NCBI GenBank assembly: GCA_020746875.1
Contig: JAGTJL010000009.1
Coordinates: 372,001-436,000, forward strand
DNA from: Rhexocercosporidium sp. MPI-PUGE-AT-0058
Taxonomy: Eukaryota > Ascomycota > Leotiomycetes > Helotiales
DNA: 64,000 nt
Direction of reading: 5' to 3'
Positions 33,866 to 45,838 of the stretch are shown here, in pieces. How positions within the stretch are numbered: position 1 is the stretch's first letter; every line of letters starts with the position of its first letter. The position numbers and the translations under genes were made by a program. Below the pieces are notes generated by a model, which saw nothing but the letters and a program-made list of their open reading frames with translations, did not search any database and had not been told where the DNA came from.

Positions 33866-35171
33866 GCCTGTCTGTCCTTACGTCAATTTTCTTCTTTGTA
33901 ATATGGTGATGAGGCTGGGATATGGACGGGATTATGATTACATGATGGAAGGATGATTCACGCAATCTGGCTGGAGTTTTCTCATTTCGGAGATCAATAT
34001 TTGTGGACGGACGCATGGGTCTGGCTGGCGTTACTTGGTCGATGTGGTGGTCAGACTCCCATCACACATTTCATACTATAGGTATGCAATGATACAATCC
34101 AGATCAGAGAATAGAAACTTTTTGCATGACTTGCAAGGATGACCATATAGTGTTGAACGCTCTGCGTTTGCTCCTCTACTCTTGGGCCTCAAAGTGAACG
34201 GAGAGCATGTTGTGGAGGGTCGCTAGCAAGAATGGCAATCTCAAGCTGCAGAACCTGGACTATGCAGACGCGGCTTGTTGGCAGAATTCCTGGAAGCAAA
34301 TGTTTGATTTGAAGCTTGAGCGGAGTGGAATGATGCTGCTTTTGGGAGATGTTCGTTGGCGTATTATCACCTTCGGTTAATACTTTCTAGTGCCTTGAGA
34401 TGTGACGGGATGGGATGTGGTTTAGAGCGGAAAGGGACATTAACGCGTCGCGCTATTGACCGGGCTGATGAAGTAACTTGACCACTTCCCCGGAAATTGT
34501 TCCCAACCAACGGGCGTGGCTCGGGAACGAGAATTGGAAGTAATCTTAGCTGTGTTCTGGAAAACTCCTTGCTATCCGACGGATACTTTTTACAGCATTG
34601 GTGGTTATTAGCTGTGCCTGGGCAGCGGGAGGACAAATGACAACCTTTTCTTCTTTTCTATTTGTTTTTTCTTCATCAATGACAGCACCTTAATTATCCT
34701 TTTCCAAGCACTTGTGATCCGTCAGAAAGGTTGGACCGCTTTATTAAGATTACTGGGAACGGTCGGGTCAAGCCGAGTTGTCACATCCTATCATCCCTAG
34801 CTTTGACCGCCGAGCCCCCAGACATCTACAGGACATCCTGGTCACATACACTTCAACACCGTCAGAGCAGCACGAAACACAAAATCAGATCCTCGTCTCG
34901 CCGCCGCCTTGACTACTCCAAACAAAACAGATGCGCCCGGACGTCGGGTCTGACCTCACTTCTTCACCATTCGACTGATCTTCGACTCTGACCTTCGACT
35001 TTCAACATCTACAGCTCTCGCGACTTTCAATTGAAACTATTTGGACGCCCTACACGCGTTATTCATGAGCGGCGGTACCTAAGACAGGTGTGACAGACGA
35101 CAGGTCTCGTACCTGGTGGAGAAGAGGACAAATCGCGGGCTCAATTGGCCTGGAACGAGGACGATAGAGCA
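33866..35171. other. intergenic, promoter and leader of the TBC gene
   Basis: About 1.3 kb between RAD7 and the TBC gene. A short upstream ORF, ATG AGC GGC GGT ACC TAA, lies at 35065-35082. The start chosen for the TBC protein, 35172, is the first ATG in frame; the open frame extends upstream only via a TTG. Confidence 0.5.
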
Positions 35172-37670
35172 ATGAGCTCGGCATATGGTCCTAATGGGAC
35201 GGGGGCAGTGTATGAGGGGAACGATTTCGAGATCTCCCACGTCAAGAGACAACGCAGTATGAAGTTCAGTCTGTACCCTGCGCGGCCAAGGACAGCTTCG
35301 AAGAGCTCGACGCCGTCCATTCCCTCGTCACCGATTGCTTCTACAGCTCCGCAGCTTCCCCAGATTCCTCATACCTTGTCGAGAGAGGAGTACCACCAAC
35401 GGCCATATACCTCCCATAACACACTTTCGAACGAGCGATCCTTTACTGCCCCACCAGTTGTTCCACATAGCTTGCACAAGAAGCCTTCTGAGGCATCCAG
35501 ACTCCGAGCTTTGAACAATGGGCATAGATCACAGTCGACAGATGCAGGAACAGAGAGACAGGGTCTGCCAACAGATAACTTCTCACGACCTCGACAGCCG
35601 AGCATACGGCGGAGGAACGATTCTCCCAAGCCTCTCGTTCATTCTGCATCTACGTTTCCTCTACGGACCTATGATGAGCAACAAACACCTACTGACCTGG
35701 CTTCGTCGAGAGACCGGGGATTTTCTACCTCCTCTTCACAATCTTCTACCAATCTACCCGCCTACCAAATTCGACCCTCTCCTTCGATACCCGACTACCA
35801 AGCCGCCGACTCAATATACTCCCGTCAACGCAATCTCAACAATCCCCAATACAGGCCATGGCAGGCAGCTAGCAGACCAGATAGCAATCACTCCACACAC
35901 CGACGGGATCCCATACCACGACCGAACGGTTTTGACAGTGAGGAGGTTCGTGCTAGCTTTCGATCCGCCTTGACCACGAATTCTAGCTTTATGGGTACGA
36001 GCGGGACGGAGAGGAGTAGTGTTATGACGAAGAGCAGTTCTGCGACTTCAATATTCGGACGCGATGAGGGAATGAGTGTGGACGATGCGATCGGGATGTA
36101 CGAGAGCGGATTTATGGACTCGGGGGTGGAAGATAATGATATTACGAGGCCAAATACGGCCGATTCGCAACGGAAAAGGATATCGGGGCTTCACGAAGCT
36201 ATGAATGATTCTCTGATCACCGAATCACCGGAACCACTAGACCCGAACGATTCTCTTATAGTGCCAAATTTGACTGGGATCGTGAGAGACTCGCATCAGA
36301 TATTCCATACGGTCGGAAGGCCCAGTGAGGATGTTCCTAGGGGTGGCGATGGGGCTTTGGATGTCCAAGATGGATATTTCGAGAAGAAGCTTCCAAGTCC
36401 CAGTCGGCCGGAAACAAGGGCGACTGCATCACCATTCGACGAGACGAGAGATCGATATGGGTTCCGGAAAAAGACCCAGTATGTGTCGTTAGAGGCATTT
36501 GAAGCTTGGAACGGGCCTTATACCGAGTATCTGGCTCGACGGCGGAAGAAGTGGATGGCCCTGCTCAAAGACAATGGATTAGTCACTGAACGACCAATAC
36601 GATTTCCCGTCAAGTCAGCAAAAGTAAAACGTTTCATCCGGAAGGGAATCCCGCCAGACTGGAGGGGAGATGCTTGGTTTTGGTATGCAGGAGGTCCAGC
36701 TATAGTGAGCAAGAACTACGGTGTCTACAACGCCCTCGTCCAAAGAGCTGCTGCAGGCGATGTTACCGAAACAGACGAGGAGATTATCGAAAGAGATCTT
36801 AACCGAACCTTTCCAGACAACATCAGATTCAAGCCAGACCCCCCACCACTCGCCCCAGGCGAAGTTCGCAACAGCCAACAAGTTGAACCGGAAACACCAC
36901 TTCTCAAATCCCTTCGGCGCGTTCTTCAAGCTTTTTCCATCCACAATCCTCGGATCGGCTACTGCCAATCGCTCAACTTCCTCGCTGGGCTCCTCCTCCT
37001 CTTCATGGAAGAAGAAAAGGCATTCTGGATGCTCAACATCATAACAACCACCTATCTCCCCGGAACCCATGAACTCAACCTTGAAGGCGCAAATGTCGAT
37101 CTCGGTGTCCTGATGACAAGCATCAAAGACATGATGCCCCAAATCTGGGCCAAGATCGGAGGCGAGCTTGACGGATCTTCTCTCCCTCACTCTACTCTCC
37201 GTCTCCCTCCCATCACGCTCTGCACAACCGCCTGGTTCATGTCTTGCTTCATTGGCACTTTGCCCATAGAATCAACTCTCCGAGTTTGGGACTCCTTCTT
37301 TTGCGAAGGCTCCAAGACACTCTTCCGCATTGCGCTCACAGTCTTCAAACTTGGGGAGGCAGAGATCAAAGCCGTGTCCGACCCCATGGAGATCTTCCAG
37401 GTGGTGCAGACCATCCCGAGAAAACTGATCGATTGCAACGCGCTGATGGAGGCATGTTACAAGAGACGCAACGGCTTTGGGCACTTGAGTCAAGAGACTA
37501 TTGAGAAGGGTAGGGCGGAAAGGAGGAAGGGGTATGCAGATGAGAGGGAGAGGGAGAAGGAGCGGGAGAGGGCTGGTGCGGGGATTGGTGGTGATGGACC
37601 GGGGGTAGTGAGAAGTGCTACGAGGAAGGGGACGATGTTTGGGCGGAAGAAGAGAGCTGTCGAGGTCTGA
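35172..37670 (+). CDS. TBC-domain Rab GTPase-activating protein, 832 aa
   Basis: Single exon. The first ~480 residues are Ser-, Pro- and Asn-rich and look disordered, perhaps phosphorylated. The TBC domain (about 485-770) begins at Phe-Ile-Arg-Lys-Gly-Ile-Pro-Pro-Asp-Trp-Arg-Gly. It contains the catalytic Arg finger in Ile-Glu-Arg-Asp-Leu-Asn-Arg-Thr (near 540) and the Gln finger in Gly-Tyr-Cys-Gln-Ser-Leu-Asn (near 595), so it should be active as a dual-finger GAP. A long Lys/Arg/Glu-rich helix and a basic tail follow. Its target Rab is not readable; it probably acts in membrane traffic. Length is within the range of fungal GAPs with long N-terminal regions. Start is not certain (first ATG in the frame). 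Confidence 0.88.
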   Translation: MSSAYGPNGTGAVYEGNDFEISHVKRQRSMKFSLYPARPRTASKSSTPSIPSSPIASTAPQLPQIPHTLSREEYHQRPYTSHNTLSNERSFTAPPVVPHSLHKKPSEASRLRALNNGHRSQSTDAGTERQGLPTDNFSRPRQPSIRRRNDSPKPLVHSASTFPLRTYDEQQTPTDLASSRDRGFSTSSSQSSTNLPAYQIRPSPSIPDYQAADSIYSRQRNLNNPQYRPWQAASRPDSNHSTHRRDPIPRPNGFDSEEVRASFRSALTTNSSFMGTSGTERSSVMTKSSSATSIFGRDEGMSVDDAIGMYESGFMDSGVEDNDITRPNTADSQRKRISGLHEAMNDSLITESPEPLDPNDSLIVPNLTGIVRDSHQIFHTVGRPSEDVPRGGDGALDVQDGYFEKKLPSPSRPETRATASPFDETRDRYGFRKKTQYVSLEAFEAWNGPYTEYLARRRKKWMALLKDNGLVTERPIRFPVKSAKVKRFIRKGIPPDWRGDAWFWYAGGPAIVSKNYGVYNALVQRAAAGDVTETDEEIIERDLNRTFPDNIRFKPDPPPLAPGEVRNSQQVEPETPLLKSLRRVLQAFSIHNPRIGYCQSLNFLAGLLLLFMEEEKAFWMLNIITTTYLPGTHELNLEGANVDLGVLMTSIKDMMPQIWAKIGGELDGSSLPHSTLRLPPITLCTTAWFMSCFIGTLPIESTLRVWDSFFCEGSKTLFRIALTVFKLGEAEIKAVSDPMEIFQVVQTIPRKLIDCNALMEACYKRRNGFGHLSQETIEKGRAERRKGYADEREREKERERAGAGIGGDGPGVVRSATRKGTMFGRKKRAVEV

Positions 37671-38511
37671 ATTTGATTTTGATCTCGAAATATCTCTCTT
37701 GGGTACGAATGTTCGAGTATTGAATATCAGACGAAGCAGGGATAGTCCATGATATTGGGGATGAATGGATGGAAAGTGAGGTAACGATGTTACGATATGA
37801 CCGGCAACGTCTGAGACATACAGACGGGCATTAGCATTGCAGGGCGTTTGTTTATTATCTTTTCTATTATTCTTCTTCTTCTTCTCGCTTAGGGATTCGG
37901 ATGGATCATATGGGCATTTGTGGGCAATTTTTTGGTTCGGAACTGGGGAAAATCAGCCAGCGTTTACATTCTGAATATATGTGCCATTTTCGACTTGAAT
38001 ATCTGAAATATTCACTGTCTATTATGTCTTGACATTTGGCGAATATAATTCGTGTGATATTCTTGCTCTCTACTACAAGCTCAATCACGGTTATCCGAAC
38101 TCCAAGCACTCAGTAGCAATAGATTTGCAGCTTATAATTTCCTTCTGTGACACGAGAACCATCTTTCAAGTTCCTAGCAAGTGCTCTTCCTCGTAACCTT
38201 CCTATCCAAACGCCCCCTTCAATCTCCACAAAACATCCCGTTCGCTACATTACATCCCTCCATCAACTCATCAAGATTTCCGTATGAACTTTTTCATTCC
38301 CCTCCCGAATTAACGCCTGGGTATTTTTTTCGCCGCCTACCTAAGATATGCTATGCCATGTTTTCGCTCAAGCTTTCCATCCATGTCGTCAAATATGTAT
38401 CGACTTATCTACCTACCCTCCTTCATCCTTCCCTTCATGTCCTTGAAGGCTACATCGAATCGATAATGCTATCCTCCCAATGCTTCAGTGAGCGGAAATT
38501 CTCGGCTCATC
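37671..38511. other. convergent intergenic region
   Basis: 3' flanks of the TBC gene (plus) and GTR1 (minus). A TTCTTCTTC run lies at ~37868-37885. No gene seen. Confidence 0.5.
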
Positions 38512-39721
38512 TCACGTCTCGCTAGAAGTCGTTGCCCCTCTATCAGCACCCTTCTTCGCTGGCGAATCCAGATCCTCGAACTCCCCTTTAGCAATATAAC
38601 AATTCTCTATCGCGCTATTGAATCTCTCTTCGCCAGGAGGCAGGATGACAGCCAGGTAAGTATTGGTAGTGAACTTGAGGATAAAGAGCGAGAAATTCGA
38701 GAGCTTGAGTTCCATAAGCGAGAACTGCTCTGCACTCTTGGGCGTTCCAGTATATCGACTTGTTGTCTGCTTGAAGTTCTTGATGATGTTACTCAATCGT
38801 TCGAAGCGGTCTGTAGTTGGGTTCTCGGTACCAATTTCAGAGCACCAGGATGAGACGACTAGGAAAGAAGAGCGTTCGAAGAGGAGGACTTCTTCTGCTT
38901 GGATGAGCTTGCCTAGGGAGCCGAGATGGTGTTCGATTTTATCGAGGTTGGGCACTAGATCGTGGATTATTTCCGCCCAGGCTTTGTAGAGGGATTGGTC
39001 CCAGATAGAGGTCGCAAAGGGTATGGGGACGAAGGTATCCGATTTTGATTGGATGAGGGAGACGCGGTCGTTGTAGATGTCTTCGCGCTGACCTGGAACA
39101 ACGAGGTCCATCTTGTGTATTAGGATGTAGACGCTTGCAGTGGGTGAGAATTGACTGAGTGCTGTTATGATGGAGCGGTAGGTGAGGAGGTCACGGTCGA
39201 AGTCGCGGGACTCGATGTCGAAGACGTAGATTAGGACTCCGACGTTGGAGAAGACGTGCTGCCGTTGTTGGGAGAGGTAGTTTTCCATGAAAGCGTCTTG
39301 TCTGTCAGACGTCAGTCATGATCAGATCAGCAAATGAGTTTTTAACAGACGAGATGAGTCTTCGAGTACTGAATGAACGCAAAACCCATTGAAGCAGCGT
39401 CTTCAACCAAGCCCGAGTTTCCAAGTCGTATCGCAGACTGTGCTAGAAGGAAAGACCACAAACTCACCCTCCACAATCCCAAAGGTTCAGCGTCAAGTTC
39501 CCCAGGAATTTAACATGGCTCAGATCAACATCGATTGTAGCTCCTAGCCTTCTTGTATCCTTAGCAACGTAATTGCTGAATATGATGCTCCTCATAGAAC
39601 TCTTCCCCGACCCAGACTTGCCCATCAGAAGCACCTTCTTCTTCTTCTGCTTGCGCGGCTCCGAGGCTGGTGAGACTGCGGGCTCATCTTGGACGCTCAG
39701 GTTATTTAGTTGTTGGTCCAT
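38512..39721 (-). CDS. gtr1: Rag GTPase GTR1 (RagA/B type), 347 aa
   Basis: Two exons, 39468-39721 and 38512-39301, with a 166-bp intron, longer than most here. Splicing rebuilds Trp-Asp-Cys-Gly-Gly-Gln-Asp, the G3 motif. The P-loop Gly-Lys-Ser-Gly-Ser-Gly-Lys-Ser is at ~34-41, and the G4-like His-Lys-Met-Asp is in the middle. The remaining ~180 residues are the Roadblock-like C-terminal domain typical of Rag proteins. Gtr1 pairs with Gtr2 on the vacuole and relays amino-acid supply to TORC1 through the EGO complex. Length and motif spacing match RagA/B. GTR2 is not in the window. Confidence 0.94.
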
Positions 39722-40217
39722 GTTTACTGATAATTATTGTGGATTTCAAGGTCGCCGGTGCTGTAAGTGTGGTCATATAGCTCTCGTGAATGCTGTCGTC
39801 AACGTTGAGGTTATGAGCAGTGAAGAAACAAGGTTGAAGTGAGGGGAGGAGGGAGGGGCGGATCCGAAGCTGAAGCTATCGGAATCAGGTCCCCTGGCAG
39901 TTCAGGGCGGTGAAAAGGCAGAACATCGGTCAGAAGAAGGGGCTTCGTTTGGCTTTATTTACTGCCGTATGCGTCGTTCATGATAAGTTGGGAATTGGCG
40001 ATACTAAATGATACTTCTTCCTACAACGTTTAGTGCAACGGTAAAGACATCTGCGCACCTATAGACCTCATTCGCAGAATCTACTTTATATCTTGTTCTT
40101 CTCTCTTGATAGAAGCTCGCGCCGGCGCCAGACTTCGACCTGACTACATTTCTCAACCTCCACAGCTGCGAGCTCGAGAACTCTGCGAACACATCACTTC
40201 GAACCCCAAATACGAAA
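39722..40217. promoter_or_regulatory. 496-bp divergent promoter, GTR1 / EngB GTPase
   Basis: Start codons diverge across 496 bp. No motif is claimed. The arrangement may allow joint control, but that is inferred from geometry only. Confidence 0.45.
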
Positions 40218-41162
40218 ATGCCAGCCTCCACGAATCTCCGACCATGTCTGCGCTGTCAGCGACTTACAGCCACCAAGCGCCACTCATCTACAGCTCCAAT
40301 TGCAAACCCCAGGTCAAACATCCAATCCGCCCTTTCCTACCACTGGGACACCCTCCCCCCAACGCGCGACCAACTCCTACACGCCGCGCAATTCTTCGAG
40401 CGGCGGCCCCCTCAATTCCTCTGGTCAGCCGAGAAGTTCAAGAATATGGAATTCAGCACCAGCCCCGAAGTATGCGTGCTAGGTCGTTCAAACGTTGGGA
40501 AATCCTCGCTCCTGAACGCCCTCCTGAACAAGAAAATCGCACACACGAGCGCGCAGCGCGGGCGCACGAAACTCATGAACGCGTTTGGGGTCGGTGGGGT
40601 CGATAGAGGGAATCCTCTCGTGGTGCTTGATATGCCTGGCTATGGACATGGCGGGCGAGCGGCATGGGGAGTGCAGATTATGAAGTATTTAGAGAAGAGG
40701 AAGGAGCTTAAGAGGGCTTTTTTGTTGGTGGATGCTGAGCATGGGATTAAGGAGACGGATTTGCAGATTTTGGCGCTATTTAAGAGTCAGAGAATTCCGT
40801 ATCAGGTTGTGTTGTCAAAGGTGGACAAGGTACTCTATGGGAAGGGTAAGCCAGGGAGTGCGATACGGCCGGAGAACATGGCGGAGCTAGCGAGGAAGAT
40901 GGAGGAGGTTAAGGATGCTATTCAACCAAATACTGAAGAAGATGGGGCTGTTGTTGGGGAGGTTCTCGCCTGCAGCTCTCAGATATGGATGGCTGGTAAG
41001 AGACCAGGCATTAATGCTGTCAGATATGCAATGTTACAAGCTGCTGGCTTGGAGATGAAGCCGAAAGTAAAGCTCGCCAAGGTCGAAGAGATCATCTCTT
41101 ATGAGGAGCTGTTTGGGATGGACGATACACATGTAAGTGAAGCTAAAGATGTGTCAAGATGA
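40218..41162 (+). CDS. mrx8: EngB/YihA-type mitochondrial GTPase, 314 aa
   Basis: Single exon. The N-terminus is Arg/Ser/Thr-rich with few acidic residues, consistent with a mitochondrial import signal. The G domain of the EngB family follows. It has G1 Gly-Arg-Ser-Asn-Val-Gly-Lys-Ser (residues 89-96), the G3 motif Asp-Met-Pro-Gly-Tyr-Gly (138-143) and the G4 motif Ser-Lys-Val-Asp-Lys (~203-207). Bacterial EngB aids assembly of the large ribosomal subunit; the yeast relative Mrx8 works with the mitochondrial ribosome. The bacterial protein is ~200 residues, and the extra length here is the N-terminal presequence and a C-terminal extension. The ribosome link is from the family. Confidence 0.9.
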   Translation: MPASTNLRPCLRCQRLTATKRHSSTAPIANPRSNIQSALSYHWDTLPPTRDQLLHAAQFFERRPPQFLWSAEKFKNMEFSTSPEVCVLGRSNVGKSSLLNALLNKKIAHTSAQRGRTKLMNAFGVGGVDRGNPLVVLDMPGYGHGGRAAWGVQIMKYLEKRKELKRAFLLVDAEHGIKETDLQILALFKSQRIPYQVVLSKVDKVLYGKGKPGSAIRPENMAELARKMEEVKDAIQPNTEEDGAVVGEVLACSSQIWMAGKRPGINAVRYAMLQAAGLEMKPKVKLAKVEEIISYEELFGMDDTHVSEAKDVSR

Positions 41163-41481
41163 ATACAAAATATTGTCACCATTCGCAGTAACATCGAGAA
41201 ATACTTCGTTCCAAACCATGCACACCAAATTATCAAAACAATAAAACAAAACTGATATCCAGACGCCAACGCCTGTCTGTGTCTTACTTGTTTGGCCGGA
41301 GTCGTTCCAGATCCATAAATACAGATGCCAAGTCCAAGTCCAAATGGTCAATTATCCATCTATGCCTCACTGACTTCGCTAAAACCGCTTGCTCATCGTC
41401 TCATCATAAATGCCAAACCCTTAGTCTCCCACCGACCCCTCGACTGTACAGATCCATCTCCATTTCAACTTCGTGCGACCA
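41163..41481. other. convergent 3' intergenic region
   Basis: Region of 319 bp between the EngB-type GTPase (plus) and KCH1 (minus). No gene or repeat of note seen. Confidence 0.5.
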
Positions 41482-43468
41482 CTACCGTCTGTAATTTGGC
41501 GCACCTGGGCCCATAAAATTTGGGCTCTGATTGTATGGTGCTGGGCTCGCAAGTCTTGAGATGCCATTCGAGATGCCATTCGATGCACCAACTGATCCAC
41601 CCACTCCCCGAGGCCCAACCTGCTGAGCTGTGCCTGGTCTAGAGGCCAGTGGACCGCCGCTAAAGTAATCTCCCTGGGTACCAGGACCACGTTGGCCAGG
41701 GTCTGTTACATTGCGGTATTGAGGCGCGTTGTTTGGATAGTTCGGCGTTCCGGGACCCGGTGAGGCACTTCTTACACTGGGATTATAGGTTTGGTAGCCG
41801 GCTGAGGGTGGAGCTGGGGAGTTGCGTCCAAAGTTGTTAATTGAGCCTTGGGATGGATTGGAGCCGTGACCTTGGTCAAATGGCGTTCTGCGGCCCATAC
41901 TTGGAGCAGGTCCAGAAGGTGTGTTTGATCTCAAATCACCAATTGCTCGTGGCAGCGGACGGCCGTACTGGTCCAGTGGAGAACTATTCATTGGAGATCC
42001 ATTGTCGTATGAGACTGGACTGGCCGTGTAACCTCGATCACCCATAGCGCTTGGCATCCTTGGTGGCTGTGGACCACGGTTCCAGTTGCCGCTGCTAGTT
42101 GAGTTTGCTGTCATAGAACGCTGTGGAGGGGCTGGGTAACCGTTCGTATCTAGAGGTGGAAGTGAAGGTGCCGGAGAGCCAGAACGAGCGAATCCCATGT
42201 CAGAAGCATTGCCCATCAAAGGTGCATTGGAGGCAAAGGAGGATCCCGTGACATTTCGAGATGGGCCTGGACGATTCTGACCTAGGTGATCGAGTTCTAA
42301 GCCTGGCAGGGGAGGTTGGCCACTGGGTGTCCCAGGCCTGCTTGAGTAAAGTGGTAGAGTTGTCATAGTATCGTTGCGATTCAACATCGGCATTGGAGGA
42401 AGGTTATCGTCTGTCTTAGAATCAAACATGGTCGGCAGAGTTGCTTGTCGACCCAGAGGCTTTTCTCCTTTTTTGGCAAGCTTCGCATCTGCTTTCATCC
42501 TCTTTCGTTCCTCCTCTTCCAGGGCCTTGTTGACTTTGACGCTGACAATGGATGCCAATCGACGATTAATCTTGCGTTCACAGTAACCCGATAGACCTCC
42601 ATCAGCGTTGGGGATGTAATGCCAAAGGAAGAGGACGTAAAACAGGGCGGAGAGAAGAAGAGACAGTGCACCAAAGACCCAAATGACGAGCGTGAAAGCC
42701 ATACCCGAGAGTACGACAGCTTGTTGGTTGTTCTCTTCGGCAAGCGTTCCGAGGTTCTCGAAGAAGGTGAGAATGGCGGATCCTGCATTCTTGGCATTTC
42801 CATCAATGTTCGCTTTGACGACAGACCAAAGTGTAAGGGCGTTAAGAACTTGGCGAGGTCCCTGACAGAAGATGATTCGAATCCAAGCTGCAGTTTGGTC
42901 AGAGATGCTCCAGTAAGGTCGAGAATAGACTTACATTGGAAACCGAAATAAGTGAATAATGCAACGTATTCAGCGCCCTTTTTCGACTTTGTCAGTTCAG
43001 AGAAGACCAAGAAACGTCTCCAACCCCGTCCTTTGCCCAGTCGGATACTCTGCAACCGGATAGCCAACGAGTCCAAGTAACTCTCGGCAACCGCACCACG
43101 CTTCATCACCCGCATGGCTCGAAGGTGTTCATATCCGACATTGACCCAAGAAGCAATAATGCAACCAGCGAAAATCCATTTTTGGACATCAAAGGCCACC
43201 GTGGGCTGGAAAGTTCCGGACCATTTGTCGAATGCCAGGAGATTCACCGCAGTAAAAGTATCAACGGCGTAGACAGCAATCGAAATAAAAAGAGACACCC
43301 AAAGATACCCGTATGCAAAGAATTCGATACAAGAACCGGAATGGAAATCATTGAGACTCTGCTTGAAGTTAGCACTGTAATGAGTGGTTGGTGTCTAACA
43401 CTCACGATGAAGTCCCATTTCTGCTCAGGTCGGATATCATCCGCCTTGACCCGTCCGGAACAACCCAT
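41482..43468 (-). CDS. kch1: low-affinity potassium import protein KCH1-like, 630 aa
   Basis: Three exons: 43406-43468, 42935-43358 and 41482-42887. Both introns are 47 bp and keep the frame. The protein starts Met-Gly-Cys-Ser-Gly-Arg, with an N-terminal Gly-Cys that could be lipid-modified. It has several membrane helices in the first ~300 residues and the conserved Arg-Val-Gln-like loop (Gly-Lys-Gly-Arg-Gly-Trp-Arg-Arg-Phe-Leu-Val-Phe). Fungal KCH proteins sit in the plasma membrane, allow K+ entry and are activated by pheromone or ER stress, aiding Ca2+ uptake. The last ~300 residues are Ser-, Pro-, Gly- and Asn-rich and disordered, longer than in yeast. Splice choices are supported by the match to family sequence. 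Confidence 0.9.
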
Positions 43469-45838
43469 CGTGAGGGAATTAAAATCGAGATGATCCGGCG
43501 CTGCCGATTCGATGTGAGCACCTGGCTAGAATTAAAGTCGTGAAATTGTAAAGAGTGTGATGGGCCGGAATGGCTTGTAGATTTGGACTTGAGAGATCGA
43601 GTGATCTCCTGTGAATTGGCACTTGTCGTTCTCCGCCTGCGAAGCAATCGACTGTGCGGAATTTGGTTTGGGGTATCTATTCGAAAGAAAGGTGGAAAGA
43701 CTGTGGTGGTTTTTGTTGGTCGTGAGTTGGAACAAGAATAGCAATGCTTGCTATTGTCGTCCTTCGCGATGCATTTTCTCCCTTGCTATTCTGCACGGCT
43801 GCGAATCAGGAGCGAGTATTGTTATCCTCGGCGGCTGAGACAATTGATTGCTCCTATTGTCCAACGGCAAGGTCCCGTCTGAGTATCGTAGCTCCTATTC
43901 TACAAACCGAAGTCGAGTGTTGTGAATCTTCCTCAGCCACTGTTGAATGGTCAACAATAATTCCGGGTAGTGGCAAGACAAGGTCAGTATCTATCGATGG
44001 TATCCTCTTCTGCGGCCTCACAAACGGCGTTGTTGTTGTCGCGCGGTTTGATCGCTGGGCACCGGATGTCGCAGGAGGTGGGACGGAATGGCGGTGATCG
44101 AGGCGAGGAAGGTGTCGCAGGACGACGAATTCGGGAGAGATGACCGCCGATATTGACGCCCGGTCGTTCGATTCAATGCGTAGGGCCCGATGATCTGGCG
44201 CGAGGGGCGAGCGGACGTGATGGGAGGAGGTTGAAGACGAACGTTGATGTTGATATTGACAGTTGAGGAGGGCGAGGTAAATGAATGAATGTGTGGTTTG
44301 AAGCAACGAACCAGGCTGATGGCGTGCGTCTGTTTGCTTCCCAAGAAAAAGGAATGGGGTGTTTTGGAATGAGTGTATGGGCGTTTGCTGCGCTCGAACG
44401 GTGGGTATGGGTATGGTGGTGGTCGGATCGGATGAGAGAGGAGGGGATGGCGGACCTAGAGTTTGAGATGGAGGAGGGAGGATGTTTCGCTGCCAGGCCC
44501 GGAAAGGGGGCGAGGGCGCGCCGGCGCGGCGACTAGAGTGTCAGACCCAGGGGAAACCACGCCAGGATAAATGTATCTGGCGGCTATGATTGGGCAGAAC
44601 TGACTGCAACCAGGGACTGTTCCTGAATCTAGCCATTTATAGTTTAAGCAGCTTATCTTGGAGCCTTAGACGCCGTGAGGCTTGAAGTTCGAGGACGCCA
44701 TTGGATGGTGCATCTGGAGCCAATTATCTGGGGAACCTGCATTGGCGGCCCGTGGATTGAAAGAACACGAACGGTGTACTACTACATTCTCTGATTTGAG
44801 ATTCCGAGCAACATTTCTTCCTGATCTACGAAGTCTTCTTCATGGGCTGTCAGGGATCTAACATAACAATCTAAATTAAGCTGCTCCGCCTTAACGAAGC
44901 TTCAACTTATCCAATGAGAAGATAAAGCGAAGCGAGAGTATTTGTTCTTTCGAGCCATCATTCGCAAGCTTTGCTACTCTTCTACAGCGTCCGCAACAAG
45001 CTACACGCGACTTTCTTTTGGAAGATGTTCCCACGATCTATGCCTGAGGATTCTTCGCGTGCTGGCTGATATCCGTCAAGCATAGAACTCAAGCAGAAGC
45101 AACTGTTGACACTTTATTCAAACGCAAGCCAAGTATTCCGAGACGATATCGGGAGAAGCTATTGCAACGCATCCGCCTTTACCAAAGCGTATTCAACGGC
45201 TTCGAATTATTTTCATGGTGCCCAGCCCGTTGGTAACGCCATTGATGAATGTCTTGAAGTGAGAAACATCTGAACTGGAGCATTGATCCTAAATCGTAAT
45301 ACATTTATGCTCGCATACTTCCGTATCATGACTTGAAATTTTGAGCCAATACCCCAACAGATTCTAGTTCTCTTTTTCGGAGCTTGGATCTTATCAAGCT
45401 AGTTTCTATTTACTTCTGCTGGTTGCGAGATCTGGAATGTTCCGAATCTATTCACTAGGGCACCACAGGCACAGTAAACAGCAGGAGGCTAGGAGCACGG
45501 TAATATATGAGAATACTGAATTCTAATCGCTAGAGATTTAGCAAATGTTTGTGCCGTCAAGAGTTAGGGCTGGATGTAATGACACCCCTTCCGCAATCTT
45601 CATCCCTTCATAGGATCCGCATCTGGTTTTGGGGCATTCGTTCATCACTCACGCTCAATACCATTACAAAAAACAAACGGGGTTTCATTCTTCCTCTGTG
45701 ACTCCGTTAGTAGACCAACCAAATCGAAAATAAAGCGACGAACTCTTCAATTCCTTCCTATACAACTCAAACCTCGCACAAACACGGAGCATCAGAGCTA
45801 GGTCCTTTTCTGGAGATTCGTGTTGCTTCTCTTTATGT
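43469..45838. other. 2.4-kb intergenic region; no gene supported
   Basis: KCH1 promoter and leader on one side, MSS1 3' flank on the other. GC-rich around 44000-44550, AT-rich after 44600. Frames of 70-150 codons occur on both strands between 43600 and 44550, without domains, so I do not call them. Confidence 0.5.

Noticed and set aside
43854..44306. 150-codon minus-strand frame and neighbours
   Set aside because: Several frames open on both strands at once, with no domain. Probably the KCH1 promoter and leader.
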